From positions 1 through 53,732 of the forward strand of contig JAOAPN010000001.1 of assembly GCA_025462885.1 (NCBI GenBank): 53,732 nucleotides of DNA. The letters run 5' to 3'. Shown in pieces: positions 9,402 through 17,396 of this stretch. The DNA is from Acidobacteriaceae bacterium. Lineage in GTDB: Bacteria > Acidobacteriota > Terriglobia > Terriglobales > Acidobacteriaceae. The stretch's first letter is position 1, and every line of letters begins with the position of its first letter. The position numbers were made by a program, and so were the translations under genes. The notes under the pieces are model-generated. The model was not told where the DNA came from. It ran no database searches and was given only the letters and a program-made list of their open reading frames with translations.

Positions 9402-10438
9402 CGAATGCCTGCCCATGCTGTTTTGCTTTGCCAATCCGCACCGCTTGCGCGTTGCGGAGGCTTGCGAAAGGGCACTACCTTCGCCGAGACTTCGGTGAAT
9501 CGCTGGCGCGATACCTCGACATGGCGTTCAAGACCGGCAAGCACAGTGCTCTCGCCAGAGAACGGCGGTCCTGCTTGTAGACGTAGGACAAGTCCCGCGC
9601 TGCTCTTCGAGCAAGCGTGTTGCGTCAGCAGGAGGACGCTCGTGCGGCTCCGCTCCGCAACAGCACCGTAGCGGAACCAAGTCGCCAGCGGTATGCGCGA
9701 GACGTGCTCAGGCGCAATGCTTCCCAGATCAAGCACGATTGCACTGAATCCACCCGCCTGCAAAAGCAGATCGGTAACACGCAATGCCTGCTCGATCTTT
9801 GACCACGGCTTTGCCGTGCGGATTGATTGACTGTAGCGTTTGGAGGGCCGGAAGGTGTGCGGCTCAACAGTCTCTCGTTCGTTCCGAATCCTTCGTTGCG
9901 GCTCAGCGCATCGAGGAGCGATGGCATCGCGTCGCAGCAAGTCGCTGACTCCATCGGACAGGCCCTTTGTTTCAGTCCGAGGATGCGGGCCGAAGCCGCC
10001 ACCGTGCAGCCCTCTCTTCGCTGCGGGCGGTGCAAGATACTTCTCAGGTAAGGCGAAGTCGCCTTGAGAAGAGGACGCAGGTTGACTGGCGGGCTGTACG
10101 CCGCAGCGAACCCAGAGAAGCCGTTTCAGGTCCATGCCCGTTGCAGCGGCGGACTCAGGGCTGAGCGCGTTCGACACGTCGATCCACGCACAAACTCTCT
10201 CCGCCTTTGTGAGCTGCGCTAGAAACGATAGGGCAAGAGCTGTTCTGCCGGAGCACTCTGCCCCAATCATCTCCGTTACCGCGCCTACCGGAAGTCCGCC
10301 GTCCAGGACTGCATCAATCGCTGCAATCCCGGTAGACACAACCTCACGGATCGTCTTAGCCGCAGGCGTGAGGGCAGACGGGATTCGGTCTGCCAAGGCA
10401 GCTTCAATTTGGGTGCGGAGGGTGGCGGTGGATCGCAT
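9398..10438 (-). CDS. imuA: ImuA, RecA-like mutasome protein
   Basis: About 346 residues from the ATG at 10438. It is a RecA/SulA-like protein: VVSTGIAAIDAVLDGGLPVGAVTEMIGAE-type opening, a degenerate P-loop GAECSGRTALAL, CAWIDVSNALSPE, and a later AIVLDLGSI strand. Between the first and second halves lies a long polar, low-complexity insertion (about residues 125-220). ImuA supports translesion synthesis by ImuB and DnaE2. The start at 10438 is chosen because homology-like sequence begins there and a purine-rich AGGCGAA repeat precedes it; an open frame extends to 10570 but looks non-coding. First gene of the operon, divergent from the toxin-antitoxin pair. Confidence 0.88.
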   Translation of the reverse strand: MRSTATLRTQIEAALADRIPSALTPAAKTIREVVSTGIAAIDAVLDGGLPVGAVTEMIGAECSGRTALALSFLAQLTKAERVCAWIDVSNALSPESAAATGMDLKRLLWVRCGVQPASQPASSSQGDFALPEKYLAPPAAKRGLHGGGFGPHPRTETKGLSDGVSDLLRRDAIAPRCAEPQRRIRNERETVEPHTFRPSKRYSQSIRTAKPWSKIEQALRVTDLLLQAGGFSAIVLDLGSIAPEHVSRIPLATWFRYGAVAERSRTSVLLLTQHACSKSSAGLVLRLQAGPPFSGESTVLAGLERHVEVSRQRFTEVSAKVVPFRKPPQRASGADWQSKTAWAGIR

Positions 10439-10654
10439 AGTATTCGCCTTATATTCGCCTACGGCGGCATGATGTACAAATGGCAAATGCAATGAGAATT
10501 GTGCACTCGCCTTGCAAGTGCTTGAAGATAATCTATTTAGGGTGCGAAAATTTTGTGTAAGGGTTGACATTTCAACCCTACCTGCTCTAATTCGTTTGCT
10601 TCATTTGATTTCGCTTGCTTCGTTTGTATAGAATGGCAAGAGAGGTCAGATCCA
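10439..10654. promoter_or_regulatory. Divergent control region between imuA and HTH/PIN operon
   Basis: The 216 bases hold several repeats. There is a 9-base direct repeat tattcgcct (10441-10449, 10452-10460). There is a perfect 8-bp inverted repeat agggttga/tcaaccct with a 4-base spacer (10560-10579). A near-perfect direct repeat ttgcttc(a/g)tttg occurs twice (10596-10607, 10615-10626). A ttgaca lies at 10564-10569 inside the dyad and a tatagaat-like box at 10627. The dyad could be an operator for the toxin-antitoxin pair or an SOS-type site for imuA; no E. coli-type or Gram-positive-type LexA box is evident. Confidence 0.55.
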
Positions 10655-11107
10655 ATGCCCGCTACCGCTATGCTCACGCCGGAAATCCCTTCACAGGCCG
10701 AAGCTCAACTCGCCAAAGAGACAAGGAACATTCTGGCCCCGTTCCTGACCTCTACGTCCTCGCTTGATCTTCGCGCTGTTAATTTTGCAACGGAACCGAC
10801 CATCCGAATCCCGGCGTCAGCCGCGCGGCTTCTCGTCCAGATTCTTGATGAGATGAGCCGGGGAAATGCAGTCAAGATCATTCCCATTCATGCAGAACTG
10901 ACCACCCAGGAAGCCGCCGATCTGCTGAATGTCTCCCGCCCCACCTTGATCCAGATGCTTGACGCTGGCGCTCTGGAGTATCGGAAGGTTGGAACGCATC
11001 GCCGCATCCGCGTCGATAGCCTCATGGCGCACAAGCGGAAACTCGATACCGACCGCAGAGCTGCGCTCGCGGAGCTTTCAGCCTATGACCAAGAGATCGG
11101 CATCTGA
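10655..11107 (+). CDS. Excisionase-type HTH antitoxin
   Basis: A 150-aa protein. The C-terminal half (about residues 85-140) is an excisionase/MerR-like winged HTH: ELTTQEAADLLNVSRPTLIQMLDAGALEYRKVGTHRRI. The N-terminal half is less recognisable. It sits 3 bases before a PIN-domain gene on the same strand, a standard antitoxin-toxin order, so it most likely binds its own promoter and neutralises the nuclease. The dyad and direct repeats upstream are candidate binding sites. A transcription regulator unrelated to toxicity is the alternative. Confidence 0.8.
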   Translation: MPATAMLTPEIPSQAEAQLAKETRNILAPFLTSTSSLDLRAVNFATEPTIRIPASAARLLVQILDEMSRGNAVKIIPIHAELTTQEAADLLNVSRPTLIQMLDAGALEYRKVGTHRRIRVDSLMAHKRKLDTDRRAALAELSAYDQEIGI

Positions 11108-11110
11108 TTC

Positions 11111-11671
11111 ATGCCGCTCATCGCGCTTCTCGACGCAAACGTACTGTACCCGGCAGAGCTTCGCAGCTTTCTCATGTACCTGGCTGTTCCAGGGATCTAT
11201 CGCGCAAAGTGGTCCAAGGACATTCACGAAGAGTGGATGTCCAACCTGCTCCTCAATCGGCCTGACCTCACAAGAGCGCAGTTGGAGCGAACCCGAGAGC
11301 TGATGGACAAGAACGCTCCCGATGCCCTCGTGACGGGATATGAAAGCCTTATCCCGAGCTTGAGTTTGCCCGATGAAGGGGATCGCCATGTTCTTGCTGC
11401 TGCAATCCAAGCCAAGGCCAACGTGATCGTGACCAACAACCTGAAAGACTTTCCTCCAGAAGTTCTCCAGGAGTTTGAGATCGAGGCTCGGACCCCGGAT
11501 GAGTTCGTCATGAACCTGCTCGATTTAGCCGCCGAGGATGTGTACGAGGCCGCCGAAGCTCATCGCCTGAGCTTGAAGAATCCGGCCAAGACAGTTGCGG
11601 AATACCTGAACACTCTCGAATCACACGGCTTGGTGCGTACCGTTGCAGAGCTACGTTTGGCACTCTTGTAG
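11111..11671 (+). CDS. PIN-domain ribonuclease toxin
   Basis: The 186-aa product is a PIN nuclease. The acidic residues expected for metal binding are visible: Asp in LLDANVLYP (residue 8), Glu in IHEEWM (about 40), Asp in LPDEGDRHVLAAA (about 92) and Asp in VTNNLKDFP (about 115). VapC-type PIN toxins cut tRNA or rRNA when free of antitoxin. The C-terminal 55 residues form a helical extension beyond the usual 130-140 aa. Paired with the HTH antitoxin 3 bases upstream, it probably stabilises the mobile region against loss. The RNA target is unknown. Confidence 0.85.
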   Translation: MPLIALLDANVLYPAELRSFLMYLAVPGIYRAKWSKDIHEEWMSNLLLNRPDLTRAQLERTRELMDKNAPDALVTGYESLIPSLSLPDEGDRHVLAAAIQAKANVIVTNNLKDFPPEVLQEFEIEARTPDEFVMNLLDLAAEDVYEAAEAHRLSLKNPAKTVAEYLNTLESHGLVRTVAELRLALL

Positions 11672-11953
11672 TCTGTTTCTGACAGCCGATCCGGTGTGAG
11701 GTGGACTGCATAATCTCCTGTTTGCACGTTCACTCGGCCACCGCTTCGGTGAAAGAGCTGCGCCCTTCGGCTCTGCGTTCAGAACTCGCGTTCCGCGCCC
11801 TTCGGGTGTTGGACTCCTCCCCCCTCGCAGGCTCCGGGTCCCTTTCCAAAAACTTCCTCTCTTGGCAACGCGGCCATTGCCGCGACTTGGGAGCAGCGCA
11901 CCTTCGCGCCCTTTGGGATGTGTCCCGATTGACCGGGCAAAAGGAGAAACACC
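11672..11953 (+). promoter_or_regulatory. Long leader of the SSB-like gene with repeated motif
   Basis: No gene is visible in these 282 bases. The motif gcgcccttcgg occurs at 11760-11770 and 11795-11805, with a variant gcgccctttgg near 11906-11916. The ardC- and parB-like genes also have long GC-rich leaders ending in a strong aggag-type site. The repeats may form structure in RNA or single-stranded DNA; function unknown. Confidence 0.4.
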
Positions 11954-12280
11954 ATGCAGACCCAACAGACCATCACCTTCTTCGGCACCGTCAGCAACTC
12001 AGCCACCAGCCGCACTTCCAAGACTGGACGCAAGTACACCGCCTTCGGAGTCGCCATCATCTCTGACAGCAACCTCCAAGCCTTTCACTACAACGTCGTT
12101 GCCTTCGGCAAGCAGGGCCACTTCGCCAAGCAACTCCAGACAGGCACACGCATCAAGTTGGTCGTCCAGGCACAATCTCAGCCAGACAACATCGCCACTC
12201 TCCCACTCCTCACCGCAACCTTCGTGCGACCGGTTCGTCCGGTTGCACGGGGTATTGCAACGGAAGCATTGGCAGCGTAG
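11954..12280 (+). CDS. Single-stranded DNA-binding protein-like (OB-fold)
   Basis: The 108-aa product reads as one OB-fold of the SSB family: TITFFGTVSNSATSRTSKTGRKYTAFGVAI at the start, then FHYNVVAFGKQGHFAKQLQTGTRIKLVVQAQ. Chromosomal SSBs are longer and end in an acidic DDDIPF-like tip that recruits repair proteins. Here the chain stops in RGIATEALAA with no such tip. Element-borne SSBs coat incoming single strands and can damp SOS induction. An aaggagaaac site precedes the ATG. SSB family likely; partners unknown. Confidence 0.72.
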   Translation: MQTQQTITFFGTVSNSATSRTSKTGRKYTAFGVAIISDSNLQAFHYNVVAFGKQGHFAKQLQTGTRIKLVVQAQSQPDNIATLPLLTATFVRPVRPVARGIATEALAA

Positions 12281-12483
12281 GCTCTTCCAACACTGAAGCC
12301 AGCCCGCAAGGTTGGCTTCAGTTCCCACCCAGCACGGGGCACCGGAAGTTCACCTCCGCGCAGACAGCTATGCAGGGAGGAGGCTTTTCAAACCTTCATC
12401 GGCAGGGAAGCGGATTGGTCGGCATTGGGGCCTTATCAAGACACAGTTCTTCTACAACCACTACAAAAACCACTACAGTGACG

Positions 12484-12516
12484 AAAAAGAAGGCCAGCCG
12501 TTTCGGGCTGGCCTTC
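12484..12516 (-). terminator. Rho-independent terminator of tRNA-Leu transcript
   Basis: A perfect 11-bp stem (12489-12499 with 12506-12516) and 6-base loop is followed on the minus strand by five T residues (12484-12488). It lies 25 bases after the tRNA-Leu 3' end, on the tRNA strand. Confidence 0.85.
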
Positions 12517-12540
12517 TCGTAAGTATCTGATTCTTTGGAT

Positions 12541-12625
12541 TGGTGCGGAGGAGGGGACTTGAACCCCTATGCCTTGCGGCGCTAGCACCTCAAGCTAGTG
12601 CGTCTGCCAATTTCGCCACCTCCGC
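12541..12625 (-). tRNA. tRNA-Leu (anticodon GAG)
   Basis: The minus strand folds as a class II tRNA: acceptor GCGGAGG pairing with CCTCCGC, discriminator A, an encoded CCA, a long variable arm and a TTCAAGT T-loop. The anticodon loop TTGAGGT gives GAG, reading CUC/CUU leucine codons. Its 3' end faces the plasmid-type region, which fits a tRNA used as an integration site. Confidence 0.95.
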
Positions 12626-12752
12626 ATTTTGCCCGGCATTTTCATGTCGGGTTGCGACGAGCAATCCGAAGGTAAGTATAGCAGGAGATTGAGGTAGATT
12701 GCTTGGCTGAGTTTTCCAGAGGACAGGATTCGGTGTCGACTTCGCTCTCAAC

Positions 12753-13475
12753 TTAGAAGTAGCGTACAAGATCAGCAAAGGAGGGAAGTTCCAGAAGGAC
12801 CTGGCCGTCCGGTGGCTGGTTGACGACCTCGTGCTCCAGCACCCAGGTGAAGTCGTGGGGGATGAAGATTGCGTGGAGACCGGCGGCGAGCGCGGGATTG
12901 ATGTCGGAGCGTGGACTGTTGCCTATCATCCAGGTAATCGACGCCTCGCAGGCGTGGTGCGCCGACAGGGAGAGGTAGGCCTCGGTGTGTTTTTCCGGGA
13001 GGACTTCGATCGCGGAGAAGTGGGGCGCCAGACCGGAGCGATGCAGCTTGTCGTGCTGTTCTTCGGGGTTGCCCTTGGTGACCATGATGATGCGATGGCG
13101 CGTCGCGAGGTCGGCGAGGGTTTCGGCGACTTTGGGCAGGAGTTCGATCTCTTGATCGGCGATGGACTGGGCGAAGCTGACGATGCGGTCGTGCTTCTCG
13201 GTGGTGACGGGCTGATCGGTGAGTTGCTCGAAGCAGGTGATGAGGGACTTGCGGAAGCTGTGGAGACCGTAGCCCTGGGATTGAATGGTGGTGTGTTCAA
13301 CGCGGTTGAGGTGCCCGCGAACCTCTTCGGGGGTGTGGACGCGATGGTCGAGGTAGGAAATGAACGACGCGATCGCCCGCTCGAAGTAGATGTTGTTCTC
13401 CCACAAGGTATCGTCGGCGTCGATGAGGAGTGTCTGGTTGACCGGGCGGCGGATGGCGTCGATTTTCGGGTTCAC
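12753..13475 (-). CDS. HAD-superfamily hydrolase
   Basis: The 240-aa product has the four HAD motifs. DADDTLWEN near residue 20 gives the nucleophile Asp and acid/base Asp. MVTKGNPE (about residue 132) is motif II, and a Lys (PEKHTEAY, about 163) is motif III. GNSPRSDINPALAAG (about 186) is motif IV with its Asp. A helical cap lies between motifs I and II, as in phosphoglycolate-phosphatase-like members. Small phosphoesters are the usual substrates; the exact one is not predictable. It stands alone between tRNA-Leu and the kinase gene. Confidence 0.85.
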   Translation of the reverse strand: MNPKIDAIRRPVNQTLLIDADDTLWENNIYFERAIASFISYLDHRVHTPEEVRGHLNRVEHTTIQSQGYGLHSFRKSLITCFEQLTDQPVTTEKHDRIVSFAQSIADQEIELLPKVAETLADLATRHRIIMVTKGNPEEQHDKLHRSGLAPHFSAIEVLPEKHTEAYLSLSAHHACEASITWMIGNSPRSDINPALAAGLHAIFIPHDFTWVLEHEVVNQPPDGQVLLELPSFADLVRYF

Positions 13476-13757
13476 TGGGTCATTATAAGTCTGGGTTGGC
13501 GGCTTGCCGGGAGGGACTAATTACGGCCTTGCTCGAGGATTGCGTGGCGTAGGCCGGCAACGAAGTCCGTTCCGTTGTCTGGAGATAAGGCTGGTGATGC
13601 CGGGAGAAGGACTTCGGTTGCGAATTTCCTGTCCCCGGACTAACACTTGGTGGGGATAGGGATTGATCCGGCGAGCGGATATGATGGGGGGCGCAACCGG
13701 CAGTACCGGGCAGGATAAGCGGTTTCTGCCGAAGAGTTGATAAGGCGAAGCAGGGGC

Positions 13758-16700
13758 ATGATTCCAGAGGTTGGTCAGAAATTCGGGCCGTACGAGATCC
13801 TCGACAAGCTGGGCAGCGGGGCCATGGGGCTCGTCTTCCGGGCCTGGGATGCCCGCCTGCATCGCGAAGTAGCGGTGAAGCTGCTGCACCATGACTACGA
13901 CATGCCCGGAATGCGAGAGCGGTTTCTGCAGGAGGCGCGGGCTGCCTCGGCATTGAACCATCCGAATATCTGCACGATCTTCGACCTGGGCGAGCAGGAC
14001 GGCGAACCCTACATGGTGATGGAGCTCCTGGAGGGCGAGACGCTCAAGGAGAAGATTTCGCGGGGAGCGGTTCCCGTCGATGAGATCCTCGCCTATTCGC
14101 AGCAGGTGGCCGATGCGTTGGCAGCAGCCCATGCGAAGGGGATCGTCCATCGCGACATCAAACCGGCAAATATCTTTCTGGTCGACCAGGCCGACGGGCG
14201 GAAGCACGCCAAGGTGCTGGACTTCGGGCTGGCGAAGATTGGATTGGCGATGCGGGGCGGCAGAGCCTCCCGTGCGTTGGATCTGACCATGGCGGGAGCG
14301 ACAGTTGGGACTCTCTCGTATATGTCCCCGGAGCAGGCGCGCGGGCAGACGCTGGATGAGCGCTCCGACCTGTTTTCCCTTGGTGTGGTGATGTACGAGA
14401 TGGCGACCCGGCAGGTGCCGTTCCAGGGTGCGACGAGTGCGCTGATCTTCGTGCAACTGCTGAACCACGCACCGGAGCCGCCGCATGATTGGAACGACTC
14501 GATTCCGAAGGAGTTGGAGAAGATCATCCTTAAGCTCCTCTGCAAGGAGAAGGACGCTCGTTTCCAGACCGCGACACAGTTATCGCAGGCACTGCGGAAG
14601 ATTCCGTTCCGTTCGAGTGGAGGATGGCTGAAACGGGCGGCTGCGGCTGTGCCCCTGGTGAAGGCTTCCGATCCGGTCGCGCGGGGCAAGCGACCTCTGA
14701 AGACGGTATCCAGCCCGAACCCGGTGGTCAAAGGATCTGGAGCTGCGGGATTTGGAGCTGCACCGGTGGCTAAACCGCTGGTACCAATTCCTGCTCCTGT
14801 GACTGCCGCGCCGGTTCGAACTTCGAGCGAAGCGAATATGTTTATTCGTCCGGTGGTGCGTTCTCCGCAGCGCGACGGGACGATGCGGGATGAAGGTGTT
14901 CTGCGGGGTGGGAGACCGATCTCCAATCAGGGATCGTTGGCTGTATCCGCGGCTCCGATTACCGCCGCTCCTCCTACGTCAGAGGAGGTCGCTCGCACGG
15001 CCTCGTCCGAGCAGATTCCGCTGCGCAGCCGATCGGGAGTGACGCAGTTTGAGTTTGCAGAAGAGATGGCCGATGCCCCGACGATCGTGATACCCGATGG
15101 GGAAGCAAAGGTCGAGGCCAGCGTGGGACCTGTTGTTGAGGTGGCGACGCAGCCTGATTCGACGACCCCTGCGACCGATTCCGGCGGAGCTCATGGCAAC
15201 GGGGTGGTGCGTCCCGCACCCGTGCGCGCGGCGGGGATCAAGAATCGACGGGTTCCCGCTGCTTCGCCCGTAACTGCGGCGAAGGTTCAGCAGAAGGTCA
15301 GGACGAAACTTAGCCTGGGATGGATCGTGGCTGCGGCGGGACTGCTGGCCGTTCTTGCTGGTGGCGGACTCCTATTTATGAACAACGGGAGATTTCAGCC
15401 GGTACTGCTGAAGGAGGGTGAGCCACTTCTGTTGACTGTGATCCAGAATCGAACGAACGAGGCTGCTCTGAACGGCTCCGTGATCGAAGGGCTGGAGTTG
15501 GTGCTGGAGCAATCCCAGTATTTAACCCTGCGTGGAGGCGAGGCGTATCGAGCGGGGCTGAAGCAGGCTGAGTCGGAGGGAGCGACGGGTGGGTCGGTGT
15601 CAAGTCGAAAGGTCGCTCAGTTAGTGGAGGCGAAGGCGTATCTCTACGGCGAGGTCACACGGTCAGGAGAGGCTTACTCCATCCATCTGGATGTCTTGAA
15701 GACCGACTCGAACGACAAGCTGACCAGCATCGAAGAGCAGGCGGAAGGCAAGGACGCCATCGCTGCTGCAATCGATCGTGTGGCACGCCGTATCCGCGCG
15801 GATATGGGTGAGACGGATCGAGCGATCGACAAAACGGCGTTGCCACTGGGGAAGGCGGCTACGGCAGACCTCGATGCACTACAGAGCTATTCGGCTGGCG
15901 AGACCGCACTCCAAAAAGGCAGGACTATCGAGGCGATCACCGCATTTGAGCGTTCGAAGGTCTCGGATCCAAAGTTTACGCAAGCCCATCTGCGGCTTGC
16001 GTGGTTGTACAGCTTTGAACATGCGGAGACCGCGGCGGCCGCCGAAGCGAAACTGGCTTTAGATGCAGCTGAGGGTGCGGGCGACCGATTGCTGCTTCTG
16101 ACGCAGTTCTGCTACGAGATGAATGTGAACGGAGACTATGCCCGTTCCGCTGGGATATTGAAGCAGTTCCGCGAGCTGTTCCCGCACGACTCCGCAGGGC
16201 TCCTGAGCCAGGCTCGATTGCTGAGGGCGCAAGGCCATCTTCCGGAGGCGCTGCAGGCGGCGCAACAGACCTACTCGGATGATCCTTACAACGGCGATGC
16301 GTATGTCGAAGCGGAAACCGCGCTGATTGGACTGGATCGGTTTCGGAGTGCGCTGCAACTCCAGGAGCAGACGGCCCGGCTGGGTATGGTGCGGAACGAG
16401 ACCTCGTTGACTGCGGCTTACCTCGCTGGGGACAGGGATACGTTGGAGCTGGAGACGCATGGACTGCGTGAAGTGCGTGCCATTACCAACGGAACTTCGA
16501 CCCAGGAATCGTATGAACGACTGGCATCGTATGGGCTGTCTCTGGACGATAAGGGCCGGATGGCTGCGGGGGCCGCTTTCTGGAAGGCGGCGGCGGCCAG
16601 CGCCGGCTCCGCGACCGGGACGGCGTCCGGGTTGAGCACGGTTCAGCCTTATCTTGTAGCCCAGGCTGCGCTTGATCGAGCGCTCGCGGGATCGTGTGGC

Positions 16701-17237
16701 CCAGCGCTGGTCTTCGCTCATGAGGCCGGGCAGGAGTCCGCGGGATTGGTCGCCAGCTTCAAAGCCGGTATGGCAATGGGATTTTGCGGTGACAAAGCTG
16801 GTTCGGACAGTATGGCTGAGGAACTACAACAACGCTTTCCGCAGAGTTCTGTCGTCAAGGGCTATTACGTGGCTGATCTTAAAGCGATAGGTGCTCTGCG
16901 CCAGAGGGATGCTAAAGGCGGATTGCTTTTACTGGCGTCCGCAGCGGCGTATGACACGTTTTCGTTGACGCCCTATCTGCGTGGGGTGGCGCATATGGGT
17001 TCGGGTGAGGCTGCGCTGGCGGTGGTGGACTTCCAGACCGTGCTGGACCATCGGGGATCCGCGTTTATGGCAGGAAGCAATGTATATCCCATGGCGCAGA
17101 TCGGGCTCGCTCGGGCTTACGCATCGCTGGGCGATAAGGCGAACAGTGTGGCAGCTTACCGACGCTTTTCGGCTTTATGGCATGACGCGGATCGCGGCCA
17201 GGACCTTGTGCAGGAAGCTCTCGCCAAGGGTCGATAA
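13758..17237 (+). CDS. Membrane Ser/Thr protein kinase with TPR-like C-terminal domain
   Basis: About 1159 residues. The kinase domain opens with YEILDKLGSGAMGLVFRA (Gly loop), then VAVKLL (ATP Lys), HRDIKPANIF (catalytic loop), DFGLAKIG (metal Asp) and SYMSPEQARG (activation segment). A Pro/Ala-rich linker of about 240 residues follows. One membrane helix (WIVAAAGLLAVLAGGGLLF) lies near residue 535. The remaining part, outside the membrane, is helical and TPR-like (for example AYLYGEVTRSG then repeated tetratricopeptide-type helices). This receptor-like architecture is common in Acidobacteria. The start at the ATG (13758) is preferred to an in-frame TTG at 13737. The signal sensed is unknown. 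Confidence 0.93.
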   Translation: MIPEVGQKFGPYEILDKLGSGAMGLVFRAWDARLHREVAVKLLHHDYDMPGMRERFLQEARAASALNHPNICTIFDLGEQDGEPYMVMELLEGETLKEKISRGAVPVDEILAYSQQVADALAAAHAKGIVHRDIKPANIFLVDQADGRKHAKVLDFGLAKIGLAMRGGRASRALDLTMAGATVGTLSYMSPEQARGQTLDERSDLFSLGVVMYEMATRQVPFQGATSALIFVQLLNHAPEPPHDWNDSIPKELEKIILKLLCKEKDARFQTATQLSQALRKIPFRSSGGWLKRAAAAVPLVKASDPVARGKRPLKTVSSPNPVVKGSGAAGFGAAPVAKPLVPIPAPVTAAPVRTSSEANMFIRPVVRSPQRDGTMRDEGVLRGGRPISNQGSLAVSAAPITAAPPTSEEVARTASSEQIPLRSRSGVTQFEFAEEMADAPTIVIPDGEAKVEASVGPVVEVATQPDSTTPATDSGGAHGNGVVRPAPVRAAGIKNRRVPAASPVTAAKVQQKVRTKLSLGWIVAAAGLLAVLAGGGLLFMNNGRFQPVLLKEGEPLLLTVIQNRTNEAALNGSVIEGLELVLEQSQYLTLRGGEAYRAGLKQAESEGATGGSVSSRKVAQLVEAKAYLYGEVTRSGEAYSIHLDVLKTDSNDKLTSIEEQAEGKDAIAAAIDRVARRIRADMGETDRAIDKTALPLGKAATADLDALQSYSAGETALQKGRTIEAITAFERSKVSDPKFTQAHLRLAWLYSFEHAETAAAAEAKLALDAAEGAGDRLLLLTQFCYEMNVNGDYARSAGILKQFRELFPHDSAGLLSQARLLRAQGHLPEALQAAQQTYSDDPYNGDAYVEAETALIGLDRFRSALQLQEQTARLGMVRNETSLTAAYLAGDRDTLELETHGLREVRAITNGTSTQESYERLASYGLSLDDKGRMAAGAAFWKAAAASAGSATGTASGLSTVQPYLVAQAALDRALAGSCGPALVFAHEAGQESAGLVASFKAGMAMGFCGDKAGSDSMAEELQQRFPQSSVVKGYYVADLKAIGALRQRDAKGGLLLLASAAAYDTFSLTPYLRGVAHMGSGEAALAVVDFQTVLDHRGSAFMAGSNVYPMAQIGLARAYASLGDKANSVAAYRRFSALWHDADRGQDLVQEALAKGR

Positions 17238-17396
17238 GGATCGACGGCTTGAGGCAGGCAGCGGTTCCCACAACACTTTGTATTCAGTGATATAAAGGCT
17301 CGTTGAACCGGAAGCCATGCGAGATGACGTCTGCGGGTGAAGGTGCTTCTGTGCGTCTCGCTATGATTCGCACATTACGTCAGGTTGAGAATACGA

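Larger units (their letters stand above)
1..12540. mobile_element. Plasmid/ICE-derived region, left end outside window
   Basis: This block groups genes typical of conjugative plasmids and ICEs (ArdC-type antirestriction, ParB, SSB, an HTH/PIN toxin-antitoxin pair) with the imuA-imuB-dnaE2 translesion cassette. It stops against the 3' end of tRNA-Leu(GAG), the side of a tRNA gene that integrative elements normally use. The genes beyond the tRNA look chromosomal. No integrase, relaxase or conjugation gene is in the window and no second tRNA-Leu fragment was found, so the integrated state and the boundary are inference. A chromosomally fixed remnant is the main alternative. Confidence 0.55.

Noticed and set aside
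1..12540. Second copy of the tRNA-Leu 3' end as an att repeat
   Set aside because: No matching fragment was found in the window; the other end is probably outside it.
13521..14486. A 321-codon minus-strand frame overlapping the kinase gene start
   Set aside because: It runs antisense to the kinase catalytic motifs and has no recognisable domain.
16059..16721. A 220-codon minus-strand frame within the kinase C-terminal region
   Set aside because: Antisense shadow in the TPR-like region with no domain signature.
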